The notes under the pieces: model-generated
The model's input: only the letters and a program-made list of their open reading frames with translations
Told to the model about the DNA's origin: nothing
Databases searched by the model: none
Program-made: the position numbers and the translations under genes
Shown here: piece by piece, positions 29,409 to 38,473 of the stretch
How positions within the stretch are numbered: position 1 is the stretch's first letter
Layout of the letters: each line of letters begins with the position of its first letter
Assembly: GCA_965206655.1 (NCBI GenBank)
Contig: CBDBKC010000038.1
Location: 1,364,001 to 1,428,000, forward strand
Origin: JAPPLB01 sp965206655
Lineage (GTDB): Bacteria > Acidobacteriota > Terriglobia > Bryobacterales > UBA6623
Reading direction: 5' to 3'
Length of the DNA: 64,000 nucleotides

Positions 29409-29588
29409 CCTGCTTTTCTCCCCACATGACGGCCAAAGCACGCGATAATCCCGCCATGACTTCGTTGCGCTTGCTTGCCGTACTCAATGTACAGCCAAGT
29501 ACACCTCCGCGCGCCAACCGGCTCGCGCCTCGTCCTGACGGCCCTCTCACGCACTTTGCCTCCCCACGTGGGGAGAAAAGCAGGCTAG
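29406..29588. repeat. 183-bp element with 22-bp inverted ends
   Basis: AGCCTGCTTTTCTCCCCAC (29408-29426) is the exact complement of GTGGGGAGAAAAGCAGGCT (29568-29586), with one mismatch just inside. The centre is non-coding. The left arm begins at the stop of the RNase D gene, and the right arm ends before the lipoprotein gene, so the element either was inserted between them or acts as a bidirectional structured spacer. Confidence 0.6.
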
Positions 29589-29629
29589 AATCTCTATGCG
29601 AGCCGGACCGCGGCCGCGCGGAGGCTTCC

Positions 29630-30100
29630 ATGGTATTGGCCGAGATGAAGATTCGATCTGCTGTTGGGCTCGCGGCCCTGATCATCGCGACGATGGTTTG
29701 CGCGGGCTGTTCAGGGCAGGCCGCGTCTCAGGAATCCCTGGAGAAGAAATTCAAGGAGATGCTGTCGGGCGCGGTTCTCGAGGGTTCATTCACGATCAAC
29801 GACCGCGAGTCCGACCGGCTACGCACCGAACGCTACGAGATCCATAGCGTGATGAAACTGGCCGGGGACATCTGGACCTTCAATGTGAGAATCCAGTACG
29901 GCGATCGCGACGTCACGCTACCCGTTCCGGTAAGAGTGGAATGGGCCGGCGACACACCGGTGGTGAGCTTAACGGACGCCGACATTCCGGGGCTGGGGAC
30001 GTTCAGCGCCCGCGTGCTGTTCTACCGGGGGCAATACGCGGGAACCTGGAGCCACGGCGAAACGGTTGGGAACCAATTCGGAAGGATTATCAAGCCCTAG
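29630..30100 (+). CDS. Small putative lipoprotein
   Basis: A protein of about 156 residues whose N-terminus (MKIRSAVGLAALIIATMVCA then GCSGQ) is a lipoprotein-like signal peptide with a cysteine in AGC. The mature part is mostly beta (LEGSFTINDRESDRLRTERY, TFNVRIQYGDRDVTLPVPVR) and ends ETVGNQFGRI. I know of no function; similar short periplasmic proteins are frequent in Acidobacteriota. Start is ATG at 29630 or 29645. It lies 35 bp upstream of the multiheme cytochrome gene. Confidence 0.6.
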   Translation: MVLAEMKIRSAVGLAALIIATMVCAGCSGQAASQESLEKKFKEMLSGAVLEGSFTINDRESDRLRTERYEIHSVMKLAGDIWTFNVRIQYGDRDVTLPVPVRVEWAGDTPVVSLTDADIPGLGTFSARVLFYRGQYAGTWSHGETVGNQFGRIIKP

Positions 30101-30135
30101 CGGTTCGAAGCGCGCCTGTCGGCGACCGTCCCGAG

Positions 30136-32538
30136 ATGGCTAAGCGCACTAAGAAGAAGCAGTCGCGAGCGCAACCCGTGCCCGTGCCGGTGACGGCCGC
30201 TCGGTCCGGCTCGCGGCGGACTTTCATGATCGTCGCGGCACTCGGCGCGGCGGCCGTTCTGTGCGGATTCTACTTTCTCGGGTCCTCCGATTCTCAGCGG
30301 TACGACGGCGAGGTCAAGACGGGGCAAGGTCCGGGAACCGGACTCGCGGACGCTGGCTACATCGACCCCTCTGCCTGTGCCGGCTGTCACGCCGAGATCG
30401 CCGAGAGCTACAGCCGCACCGGCATGGGCCGCTCGTTCTATCGCGCCCTGCCGGGAAAAGTCACCGCTGACTTTACGACGAACAACACCTACTATCACAA
30501 GCCATCGGATCGCCACTACGCGATGCTAACGCGTGACGGCAAATACTACGCGCGCCGTCATCAGCTTGATTCTCAGGGGCACGAGATTAACGTCGTAGAG
30601 AAGGAGATCCACTATGTGATGGGTTCGGGCAATCGCGCTCGCTCGTATCTCCACCGCAGGCCCGATGATACGCTGGCCGAGATCCCGGTTGGCTGGTATG
30701 CGGAGAGGGGTGGATTCTGGGCGATGAGTCCCGGCTATGACCAGCCCCAACATAACGGGTTCCGGCGCGAGGTCAGCTTCAGTTGCATGTCTTGCCACAA
30801 CGGTTACCCAGGGGTGCCGCCGGGTGCGGATCTTCCTGGGCGGGATGCGCGTTTCAGCGGTACAATTCCCGAGGGCATCGACTGCCAGCGTTGTCACGGA
30901 CCCGGACGCGCTCATGTGGAGGCCATCGCCTCGGCCGGATCGGAGGAAGAGATTCGGGAGAGTATTCTGAACCCGGCTGATTTGCCCGCGGATCGGCAGC
31001 TTGAACTGTGTATGCAGTGCCATCTCGAAACGACCAGCCGCCGCTTGCCGCACTCCCTATCGGCGGCGGGCCGGGGAACGTTCTCTTACCGTCCGGGCGA
31101 GCCCTTGGCGGACTACATACTGCACTTCGACCACGCTCCCGGCAAAGGGCCGGACGACAAGTTTGAAATAGCGCACGCGGCGTATCGCCTGAGGATGTCA
31201 GCCTGCTTTCAGCAGACGCAGGGAGCGGCCGGCGCGATGACCTGTACGACCTGTCATGATCCGCATAACGCGCTTCGAGGCGAGGAGGCCTCACGGCACT
31301 ACGTCGAGGTATGCGAAGGCTGTCATGAGCCTGAACTGAGCCGGTTGGCGGAGCAGGGATCGCACACCACCGAGCGCAACTGCCTTGATTGCCACATGCC
31401 GAAACGGCGCACCGATGACGTCGTCCTGGTCGCAATGACGGACCACCATATTCAGCGCCACAAGCCGAATCGCGACCTGCTTGCTCCGCTGAAAGAACGC
31501 GGCTCCGAGACCACCGCCTATCGCGGGGACGTCGTCCCCTACTATCCGAGGGATTTCGGTGAGGTCGAGCGCGGAGACCTCTATCTCGCTGTCGCTCAGG
31601 TCAAAGAGGAGTCGAATCTCGCGGAGGGGATTGAACGTTTGGCGGAAGCGATCGATCAGCACCGTCCCCAGGAGGGTGACTTCTATTTTCAACTCGCGGA
31701 AGCGTATAGGAAGGCCGGGCGACAGGCCGAGGCGTTGTCGATGTATGAGGAAGCGACGAAACGCGATCCGGGGCATCAGGAAGCGCGACGGAACTACGGT
31801 GTGGCTCTGGCGTATGCCGGCAAAGAGGCGGAGGGGGCCGCGGTAATCGAGAGGCTGCTGAGCGGCCATCCCAACGACCCGAGGGCCTTGAACAATCTGG
31901 GTGAAGTATTGCTCGCGCTCGGGCGGGTCAGCGAGGCACGGGATCGCTTGCAGGAGGCGGTCCGGCTGAATCCCGATATACCGGATGCGCACAACAACCT
32001 AGCTCTGGCACAGTGGCGCCTGGGCGAAACCGAAGCGGCGATGAACTCCACACGGGAAGCGCTTCGTACCGAGCCTGATCACTTACTGGCTCACGACACC
32101 TTGGCCAACCTGTTGCTGGCGGCGGGCCGTGCCGGCGAGGCTGAGGCGCATTTCCGCGAAGCGGTTCGGCTTGACCCGGGTCTGGCCGGGGCGCATACCA
32201 ACCTCGGCAACCTGCTCGCCACGCGAGGACAGTTGAACGAGGCCATTGTTCATTTCCGCAAGGCGATCGAGTCAGACGACTCATTCGCGGAAGCGCACGG
32301 CAATCTCGGAATCGCGTTGGCATCGAGCGGAAAGCTCGAACAGGCCAAGAGCGAACTAACGCGCGCACTCGCGATCGACCCGGACTACGGCCGCGCCCAC
32401 CTCACGCTGGCGGGTATCGCGGATTCGCAGGGGGATACCCAAGAGGCCAAACGCCGGCTTGAGCAGGCCGCACGGAGCCCTGATCCGGCTGTTCAGCGGG
32501 CCGCGCAGAAGGGCCTGGTCGAATTGAGGTCCCCTTAG
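30136..32538 (+). CDS. Heptaheme c-type cytochrome with TPR domain
   Basis: An 800-residue membrane-anchored protein. One transmembrane segment (TFMIVAALGAAAVLCGFYFL, about residues 31-50) is followed by seven CxxCH heme sites: CAGCH, CMSCH, CQRCH, CMQCH, CTTCH, CEGCH and CLDCH, spread over about residues 78-420. From about residue 475 onward there are eight to nine tetratricopeptide repeats (LNNLGEVLLALGRVSEARDR, AHTNLGNLLATRGQLNEAIV). It is probably a periplasmic electron-transfer protein with a protein-interaction tail; similar cytochrome-TPR fusions occur in Acidobacteriota and Planctomycetes. Partner and electron donor are unknown. Confidence 0.88.
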   Translation: MAKRTKKKQSRAQPVPVPVTAARSGSRRTFMIVAALGAAAVLCGFYFLGSSDSQRYDGEVKTGQGPGTGLADAGYIDPSACAGCHAEIAESYSRTGMGRSFYRALPGKVTADFTTNNTYYHKPSDRHYAMLTRDGKYYARRHQLDSQGHEINVVEKEIHYVMGSGNRARSYLHRRPDDTLAEIPVGWYAERGGFWAMSPGYDQPQHNGFRREVSFSCMSCHNGYPGVPPGADLPGRDARFSGTIPEGIDCQRCHGPGRAHVEAIASAGSEEEIRESILNPADLPADRQLELCMQCHLETTSRRLPHSLSAAGRGTFSYRPGEPLADYILHFDHAPGKGPDDKFEIAHAAYRLRMSACFQQTQGAAGAMTCTTCHDPHNALRGEEASRHYVEVCEGCHEPELSRLAEQGSHTTERNCLDCHMPKRRTDDVVLVAMTDHHIQRHKPNRDLLAPLKERGSETTAYRGDVVPYYPRDFGEVERGDLYLAVAQVKEESNLAEGIERLAEAIDQHRPQEGDFYFQLAEAYRKAGRQAEALSMYEEATKRDPGHQEARRNYGVALAYAGKEAEGAAVIERLLSGHPNDPRALNNLGEVLLALGRVSEARDRLQEAVRLNPDIPDAHNNLALAQWRLGETEAAMNSTREALRTEPDHLLAHDTLANLLLAAGRAGEAEAHFREAVRLDPGLAGAHTNLGNLLATRGQLNEAIVHFRKAIESDDSFAEAHGNLGIALASSGKLEQAKSELTRALAIDPDYGRAHLTLAGIADSQGDTQEAKRRLEQAARSPDPAVQRAAQKGLVELRSP

Positions 32539-32541
32539 TCA

Positions 32542-33240
32542 ATGGACTGTCCGATCCGACTACCGGCCGCTGAAGCATACCGGCTGTGGTCTACCCACTA
32601 CGATCAGCGCCCCAACGTTCTTCTCCACCTGGAAGAACGGCATCTCGCACCCCTCATCGGGAACATCGGAGGCCGGATCGCCATCGATGTCGGCTGCGGC
32701 ACGGGCCGTTGGCTCACGAAACTCACCGCCGCCGGAGCGCGAACCGCCGGGTTCGACTTCACGCAAGCCATGCTCGAACAAGCGAGCGGCAAGCGCGGCG
32801 CGTCGGGCCGATGTGTCCAGGCCGAAGCCACCTGTCTGCCTTGCGCTAGCGGGGTGGCGGACCTGGTGGTCTGTTCGTTCACCATCGGCTACCTCGTTGA
32901 CCCGCGGCCACTGTTCACGGAACTCGCTCGTATCACCCGTGCCAACGCGCGAGTCTTTCTGACGGAACTGCATCCCGAAGCCGCGCAGGCCGGGTGGCGG
33001 AGAACCTTTCGTCACGATGAACAGGTTTACGAACCCCGGCACTACCCGCATCCGGTCCAGCAGGTGAAGCAAGCCGCGCAGCAAACAAACATCTTGGAAC
33101 TCGAAGCGTTCGACGATCATTTTCTCAGGGAACCCGAGCGGGCGATCGTCGAGCAAGCCGGCGGTAAGGGCAAGGATTTCGATGCGCTGCGAGAAGTCCC
33201 CGCCCTGTATGTGGCGCAATGGCGGCGGCTCGCCTGTTGA
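32542..33240 (+). CDS. Class I SAM-dependent methyltransferase
   Basis: A 232-residue protein with the SAM-binding motif IAIDVGCGTGRWLTKL (about residues 48-63), acidic motif II FDFTQAMLEQA and the later motif ADLVVCSFTIGYLVDPRPLF, as in Methyltransf_11 enzymes. C-terminal sequence NARVFLTELHPEAAQAGWRR is typical. Substrate is unknown. It starts 3 bp after the cytochrome gene, so the two are probably co-transcribed. Confidence 0.88.
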   Translation: MDCPIRLPAAEAYRLWSTHYDQRPNVLLHLEERHLAPLIGNIGGRIAIDVGCGTGRWLTKLTAAGARTAGFDFTQAMLEQASGKRGASGRCVQAEATCLPCASGVADLVVCSFTIGYLVDPRPLFTELARITRANARVFLTELHPEAAQAGWRRTFRHDEQVYEPRHYPHPVQQVKQAAQQTNILELEAFDDHFLREPERAIVEQAGGKGKDFDALREVPALYVAQWRRLAC

Positions 33241-33303
33241 AAGGCGCTAAGCTTGCTAAACCGCCGCTCCAAGCAGCGGGGTCTTCATAGATGGCTCTTC
33301 AGA

Positions 33304-34308
33304 ATGACGATTGAACCTACTCCCCCGCATAAGGAAACCTTCGCGAGCCCGGCCGCCTGGGGTTCGGAGCAGCTCGGCGAGCAGGCCGCCCTCATTTCGC
33401 CGATCCCAGCGGCGGTGCTGGCGCGACTCGACGAAGCGTTGACGTCCATCCAAAGTCGGCAAGGAAGTCTGGATACACTGACAGCCGACGATTTCCGTTC
33501 CGAGGCCCTGGCCGGTTTCGCCAACGCCCTGCGGCGGGAACTGCTCGTCGGCCGCGGATTCGTCATTCTGCGAGGACTGCCGATCGAACGCTACACGCCC
33601 GACGAGGCCGGCATGTTGTATTGGGGCGTCGGCTCGGCGCTCGGTCCGACGCTGCCCCAAAACGCCAAGGGCGACAGGCTGTATTCAGTTCGCGACGAGG
33701 GCTACAGCATTAAGAAGGACTACGGCGTCACGGGCGTGCGCTACTCCAAGACAACCGAGTCGTTCCACTTCCACACCGATTCGGCGCCGAACCTGGCCGG
33801 GCCGGCGCCCGACATCATCGGACTGCTGGCGATCCGAACCGCCAAGTCCGGGGGCGAATCCGTACTTGTCGGAGCGCAGAGCATCCACAACGCCCTACTC
33901 GCCGAGCACCCCGACAGCCTCGAACAGCTCTACCGGCCGGTTCACCACGACCGCGCCGCCGAGTGGAAACCCGGCCAGGAGCGTACCCTCTTCGCGCCCA
34001 TTTTCCGCTTCGATGGCCGACTCCAAATGCGTTATATGCGCTTTTACATCGAACAGGGCCACGAAAAGGCCGGCGTGCCGCTCACACCCCAGCAAGTCGC
34101 CGCCTTCGACCGCCTGGACCGCATCATGGACCGCCCGGAGCTGCATTTGCAAATCGCCCTCGAAGCCGGTGACATGCTGTTTTTGAACAACCATCTAGTT
34201 CTGCACAGCCGCACCGCGTTCAAAGACCATCCCGAGCCCGAGCGCCGCCGGCACTACGCGCGCATCTGGATGCGGACTTCATCCCACCCCGCCCAGGCGC
34301 CCGCCTAG
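33304..34308 (+). CDS. TauD/TfdA-like Fe(II)/2-oxoglutarate dioxygenase
   Basis: A 334-residue oxygenase. The metal-binding HxD is in SFHFHTDSAPNLAGP (about residue 160), and the distal His in NNHLVLHSRTAFKDH with the co-substrate Arg in RRRHYARIWMRTS near the C-terminus. FVILRGLPIERYTPDEA is the typical N-terminal strand of the TauD family. Likely reaction is hydroxylation or oxidative cleavage of an unknown small molecule. ATG at 33304 (MTIEPTPPHKETF) fits the family; an upstream in-frame codon would add 17 residues. Confidence 0.85.
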   Translation: MTIEPTPPHKETFASPAAWGSEQLGEQAALISPIPAAVLARLDEALTSIQSRQGSLDTLTADDFRSEALAGFANALRRELLVGRGFVILRGLPIERYTPDEAGMLYWGVGSALGPTLPQNAKGDRLYSVRDEGYSIKKDYGVTGVRYSKTTESFHFHTDSAPNLAGPAPDIIGLLAIRTAKSGGESVLVGAQSIHNALLAEHPDSLEQLYRPVHHDRAAEWKPGQERTLFAPIFRFDGRLQMRYMRFYIEQGHEKAGVPLTPQQVAAFDRLDRIMDRPELHLQIALEAGDMLFLNNHLVLHSRTAFKDHPEPERRRHYARIWMRTSSHPAQAPA

Positions 34309-34351
34309 CAACCATCCCGTCGTCCACTACAGCGGACAAACAAGCAACGGA

Positions 34352-34372
34352 GCCACGGGTGTAAACCCGTGG
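34352..34372. repeat. Hairpin CCACGGGTGTAAACCCGTGG
   Basis: A perfect GC-rich palindrome with a TGTAAA-type centre, 28 bp before the XRE gene and followed by GCGCCGCAAGGCGC, a second palindrome. Both look like intergenic REP-type hairpins; they may terminate the dioxygenase transcript. Confidence 0.45.
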
Positions 34373-34400
34373 AGCCGCGCCGCAAGGCGCGGACATCCGA

Positions 34401-34718
34401 ATGAGCAAAGAATATCGAAGTGATGCGATGTCGGCCGTCCATGAAACCATGGAGGCCTTGCACAATGTTGGGGCCATCGACAAACAGACAATGTGGCGTT
34501 TCGATGATGCCTGCCTTACGCCGATCCGGCCATTGAAGCCTGCAGAGATCAGGGCGATCCGGGAGAAAGAGCACGTCAGCCAAACCGTTTTTGCTAACTA
34601 TCTGAACGTAACGAGTAGTCTGGTGAGCAAGTGGGAGCGCGGCGAAAAGCGACCTTCCGGGGCTTCGCTCAAGCTTCTATCCCTGGTCGAGAAGAATGGG
34701 CTTGCCGGCGTTGCCTAA
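34401..34718 (+). CDS. XRE-family regulator, orphan HigA/NadS-like antitoxin
   Basis: A 105-residue protein: an N-terminal helical part (MSAVHETMEALHNVGAIDKQ, TMWRFDDACLTPI), then a Cro/C1 helix-turn-helix IRAIREKEHVSQTVFANYLN with SSLVSKWERGEKRPSGASLK. This is the layout of HigA2/NadS antitoxins, normally encoded after a RelE-like toxin. The preceding 90 bp hold only palindromes, so no partner toxin is present and the gene appears orphaned. Confidence 0.8.
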   Translation: MSKEYRSDAMSAVHETMEALHNVGAIDKQTMWRFDDACLTPIRPLKPAEIRAIREKEHVSQTVFANYLNVTSSLVSKWERGEKRPSGASLKLLSLVEKNGLAGVA

Positions 34719-34772
34719 GAAGGGCGGTTGAATCGTGGATTGGCTGAGCGCCGGATGGGGATACGGCGGGGC

Positions 34773-36667
34773 CTACCGAGTTCGCTTGGTATTTTCGGGT
34801 GCGGAGAGGCGGGGTTCTGGGCGAGAGCCTAAGTGCTTTTTTTTGTTGAGGATGGGTTGGGGTTCTGTGAGACCGAGTTTGGGCTTTGACCCCGAACTCC
34901 CCCCCGAACTGCCGGCCCCGAACTGCCCATCGACTGCGCCCGATCGCTCCGCTCGGCCTACCCGGGGGTAGGCACGGATCTCGTCAAGCCACAGCGTACC
35001 CGATGCTTCAAGCTTTAGGACTGACGTGTCCGCGACGAAGTAGATTCCACTGACTTTGGCCGGGTCTAGCTTGCCGTCCCCGCCCTTTGCGATACAGCGA
35101 AGCTTGTCAAAAGGAATGTCGACGCAGCGCCACTCGGGAGTCGTCAAGAAGGTTCTGCTGAAATATTCCTCGCCCATCCGTCCTTGGGCGTCTGTTTCTC
35201 TGATCTCGAACCGGAACCGGAACCTCTTGTCGGAGCGGGCGTAAAAGGCGATCCCTTGAGATCCCTCGAGGTTTCTCGTCCGCCTGTCCACCAATGCCCA
35301 AAAGCGTTCCGTCGCCGGGATGCGGGCGGGCGGAAATGCGAAGGGCAGCCGAAGCAACTTCTTGGTGCCCCGAGCGCCCGGTGAAGCGACTTCGACAGGC
35401 CCCGTTCCGCCTGGGGTCACCGGGTCCGCCTCCAGCCGGAATCGCAAGGCGTCCTCATCGGCCGTTTCGAAATCAGCAAGGGTCTCGCCTACGGCGCAGT
35501 CGGGCCTCAGAGGGTTTTCGAGGGGCCTACCCGGATCGTTGACCCGGATCGGATTGGAGAGCACCCAGGGTACGTGCCCGGCCGGCGATTCGGGTTCGTC
35601 CGCATAGATCTCGACTCGGTAGACCCCCGGGCTGGCGCCGGTATGTTCCAGCCGCCGGCCCCGGTGCTCCTCTATGACAGCACCGTTTCTTCGCAGTACT
35701 ATTCTCACGGGCCGCTCAGCGGGAAGCTCCGCGACTAACGTCACACTGCGGTCCGTTGTGAGACTCTGTCCCATGCCGACCGGCCGCATCAGGCCTTTTG
35801 ACACTGCACGAAACCGAAATCCGGAGACAGGGCCGATTGGTCCTACAGATAAGTAACAGCTTCCGCGCTTGAGGGCTTTCAGGATGATCTGTCTATCTTT
35901 GGCGACCTCCCCGGTGAGCTCCCTCCCCGTAAGAATATGCACCGGGAACCAAGCCAGCGAATCCTCATAGCGAGGGAACCGCAAGTCCCACCCACCGACC
36001 CGGATCGTCCCGTGCGAGTCCGCTCCCGCCAGACCTGTCATGGGGCCGTTCTCGAGGTAAGCGTCCCACTGACTCCGCTCTTTCTGAGCACCGTCCATCA
36101 CGAACAACATGGCGCGTGGCCGGTTGAGCAACCACGCCGGGATCCCGAAGAGAAGTTTCCAGATCGGAGCGTTTCGCCATACGCTATAAGTATTCAGAAT
36201 CTCGATACCGTCCGCTCTGACCCACGCCGGACCACGCCATCCGATTGGCCCGCCAGCGGGGTGTGCGATCACCGACATCCCGCCTAAGGCGCCCACGTCA
36301 CCTACGGTCTGTGCGCCATCGCCGCCCGGTCGATAGAGCGTTTCCGGGGTGCCGAAAGCGAGAACGTGCCCGTCCTCGCTCGAGATCTCGCTTCCGACCA
36401 GGATCGTGCAACCACCGAGGCGTCCCTCCCAGTCGCGCCCCTCGAGCGTGTTGTGGTCGGTGACGAACAAAAAGTCCAGGTCCAGACGGTCGGCGATAGA
36501 AGCCACCTCGTAAATGGATCCGGTTTCATCCGAGAGGGTCGTGTGGGAGTGAAGGGCCCCCCTGTACTCGAAAGGAGGGCCGTCAAGCGCGACGACCGAG
36601 CGATTCAAGGGCTGACTATCCAGAAGTCCTGCCTGTCGGTAGCACAGCAATAACAGCAGGAGCCCTA
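34773..36667 (-). pseudogene. PHP-domain phosphoesterase, signal peptide cut off by an IS
   Basis: The main body (about 625 residues) starts with EYRGALHSHTTLSDETG, then LDFLFVTDHNTLEGRDWEGR, GSEISSEDGHVLAFG, MSVIAHPAGG and GLAGADSHGTIRVGG: the metal-binding set of the PHP phosphoesterase fold. A C-terminal CIA30-like beta domain follows (WRCVDIPFDKLRCIAKGGDG, ASGTLWLDEIRAYPR). Upstream of the body the leucine run GLLLLLLCYRQAG is half of a signal peptide, broken by the IS630 copy at 36668-37864. The missing start lies at 37915. Substrate unknown. As it stands, the protein would not be exported. Confidence 0.85.
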
Positions 36668-37793
36668 GTTCTCTGACCGCGTGATACTTGGTCTTTCATA
36701 GCCGAACTTGCGGCGTGCGGTTTTGCGGTCGAAGCGCCAGTCGATCTTCACCCGCTCACGGTTGACTCGGCGGTTCCAGGCAGCCGCCTCGCGTCGCAGT
36801 GTTGCCAGGTCCGGGATGCGTCGCTTGCCCAAACATTGCCTCGAGAACAGACCAATCTCGATCTCCGCCTGGTTCAGCCAACTGCCGTGCTTCGGCGTGT
36901 AGTGCGGCGTGAAGCAGTCCCAAATCTCACCGCCGAACTCCTCGCCGCAGAGATCGGTCAGCGACTTGCGGCTGTGCGTCGAGAGATTGTCCATCACCAA
37001 GTGAATCGTCTCGGCCTCGGGATAGGCGAGCGCCACCTCAAACAGCGCCTTGGCGAACTCAACGCCCGAACGGTCCGGCGTCACGAACGTGAAATGGCGA
37101 CCGGCTTTGGGCTCGACCGCGCAAAAGACATTCGCCGTCCCGCGGCGTTCATACTCGCTGTCCCGACGAGACTCGCGGCCCGGCTCGGCCGGCGTCGGCG
37201 CACGAACGTCGGCATGCAGCGTGACCGGCTTCTCGTCGAAACAAATCATCGGCTGCGTCGGATCGTAGGGCCGTTCGTAAGTTTCGAGCACGTCTTCCAT
37301 GCAGGCGATGTAGGCTTCATTGAGCTCCGCCACGCACCACATTTTTTTCCCGCCACGGCTTGAGGTCGTGGCTGAGGAGCAAAACACGAATCGTTTCTCG
37401 GCCCGCCCGCGGGACCAGTCGTCGCTTGACAGCTTCTTCGGCGACCAGTCGCACCGTCCAGCGGGCGCGGCCCTTGGGCGGGTCGCTGCAAACCATTGCG
37501 ATGATGCGCTGACGTTGTTGTGCCGAAAGCAAACTGGCCGCGCCCGGCCGCTGCTTGTCGTAGAGTGCGCGCTCGAGGCCGCCTTGCTGATAGCGCCGCG
37601 CGAGATTACGAACCGATTGCCGCGTCAGTGGCAGCACAGCGGCAATCAGTGGCGCGCTCATTCCTTCTCCGAGCCTTTGCAACGCCACTGCTCGTAGCGT
37701 CACGCGAACCTGTTCGACTCCGCCAGTAAGAAGTTTCTTCAACGCCGTTTGATCCCTCTTGGAAACCTTCACACGCAGAGCGGGGCGACCCAT
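36665..37793 (-). CDS. IS630 transposase, two frames meeting at A7
   Basis: The first frame (37793-37317) has the HTH region MSAPLIAAVLPLTRQSVRNL and GLERALYDKQRPGAASLLS. The second (to 36665) has the DDE core MICFDEKPVTLHADVRAPT, HLVMDNLSTHSRKSL and PKHGSWLNQAEIEIGLFSRQ. They overlap around a run of seven A (minus strand, about 37342-37348), and the second frame is +1 relative to the first. This may be slippage or a single-base lesion. The stop codon TAG uses the flanking TA of the target duplication. Confidence 0.8.
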
Positions 37794-37864
37794 GCCTCAA
37801 GTATGCCCCAAAACATTTCCACCCAAACATGTTTGTTTGTAAACTCTTCAGGCGGTCACAGAAC
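36668..37864 (-). mobile_element. IS630-family insertion sequence (copy 2)
   Basis: A 1197-bp element with 13-bp terminal inverted repeats (GTTCTCTGACCGC at 36668-36680, GCGGTCACAGAAC at 37852-37864, one mismatch), flanked by TA duplications at 36666-36667 and 37865-37866. It is unrelated in sequence to IS630 copy 1. It sits inside the signal-peptide codons of the PHP gene. Confidence 0.92.
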
Positions 37865-37915
37865 TAGGAGGACCGCAAGGCCACAGCGCTTAAGCCCTCC
37901 CCCTATGGGGAACAT
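37865..37915 (-). pseudogene. Severed 5' end of the PHP gene
   Basis: On the minus strand an ATG at 37915 reads M-F-P-I-G-G-G-L-K-R-C-G-L-A-V-L-L and then meets the IS at its TA duplication. If the IS and one TA are removed, this frame joins exactly to the leucine-rich GLLLLLLCYRQAG of the PHP body, giving a standard signal peptide with a positive N-region and hydrophobic core. Confidence 0.75.
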
Positions 37916-38009
37916 GAAAAGTAGGGGACAGGAAGCAGGACGCGGCATGACTTCTCTCTATGGCGACTGATACCCTCCAAAGCCTCAGAGGTGAACTGAG
38001 GGGTAAATA

Positions 38010-38094
38010 TGGTGCGAACGAGAGGACTCGAACCTGCACGGGTTGCCCCACTAGAACCTAAATCTAGCGCGTCTGCCAATTCCGCCACGTTCGC
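38010..38094 (-). tRNA. tRNA-Leu (anticodon UAG)
   Basis: The minus strand reads GCGAACGTGGCGGAATTGG at the 5' end, an anticodon arm CTAGATTTAGGTTCTAG with TAG in the loop, a long variable arm, the T-arm GCAGGTTCGAGTCCTC and the acceptor CGTTCGC-A followed by encoded CCA. The long variable arm and acceptor pairing identify a class II tRNA-Leu decoding CUA/CUN. Confidence 0.95.
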
Positions 38095-38112
38095 CTATTT
38101 AGAATCAATAAC

Positions 38113-38335
38113 TTACGAAGGCCGCAAACTGCCTGAGCTGAGAGTTTGCCCCTTTGTTGCCCTGTCATGTCGCTCTTCAACTTTGTCGAGGTACCGTTCA
38201 AGCTTCGCAGCCGCGTCATGCAAGTTACGTTCGTCCACCACATTGTATCGGTCGAACACACTGCGAGTCTTCCATCCGCCGATGGCCATGACAACTCGTT
38301 CGGGCACCCCAGCCCTCACCAAGTTCCGGGCTGCC
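38113..38335 (-). pseudogene. C-terminal remnant of a tyrosine recombinase
   Basis: The frame contains AARNLVRAGVPERVVMAIGG, then WKTRSVFDRYNVVDERNLHD. This matches the last part of phage-type integrases, including the catalytic tyrosine in FDRYNVV, but with the second His of the motif changed (GGWKT for GHKT). Everything upstream is lost; it meets a sequence ending in a group II intron domain V. It ends 19 bp from tRNA-Leu, the expected place for an integrase of an element that targets that tRNA gene. Confidence 0.75.
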
Positions 38336-38411
38336 TGCACTTCAGGCTTGACGCTGGGAGAAAGGAGCTTCGCGTTTTGCTTCTTCGAGCATTCGCCCGA
38401 CGCCGGCATCC

Positions 38412-38446
38412 GAGGTAAGAGCCGTATGCGGTAGTGCCGCACGTAC
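38412..38446 (+). ncRNA. Orphan group II intron domain V
   Basis: GAGCCGTATGCGG-TAGT-GCCGCACGTACGGATC has the size (about 34 nt), GAGC start, stem pairing and bulge of a group II intron domain V. It reads on the plus strand, opposite to the nearby intron, so it is the 3' remnant of a different intron copy. The following TGTGCGGGGGGC resembles the start of domain VI, then the sequence passes into the CCTTTGAG tract. Confidence 0.6.
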
Positions 38447-38473
38447 GGATCTGTGCGGGGGGCGAGCAGCAAG

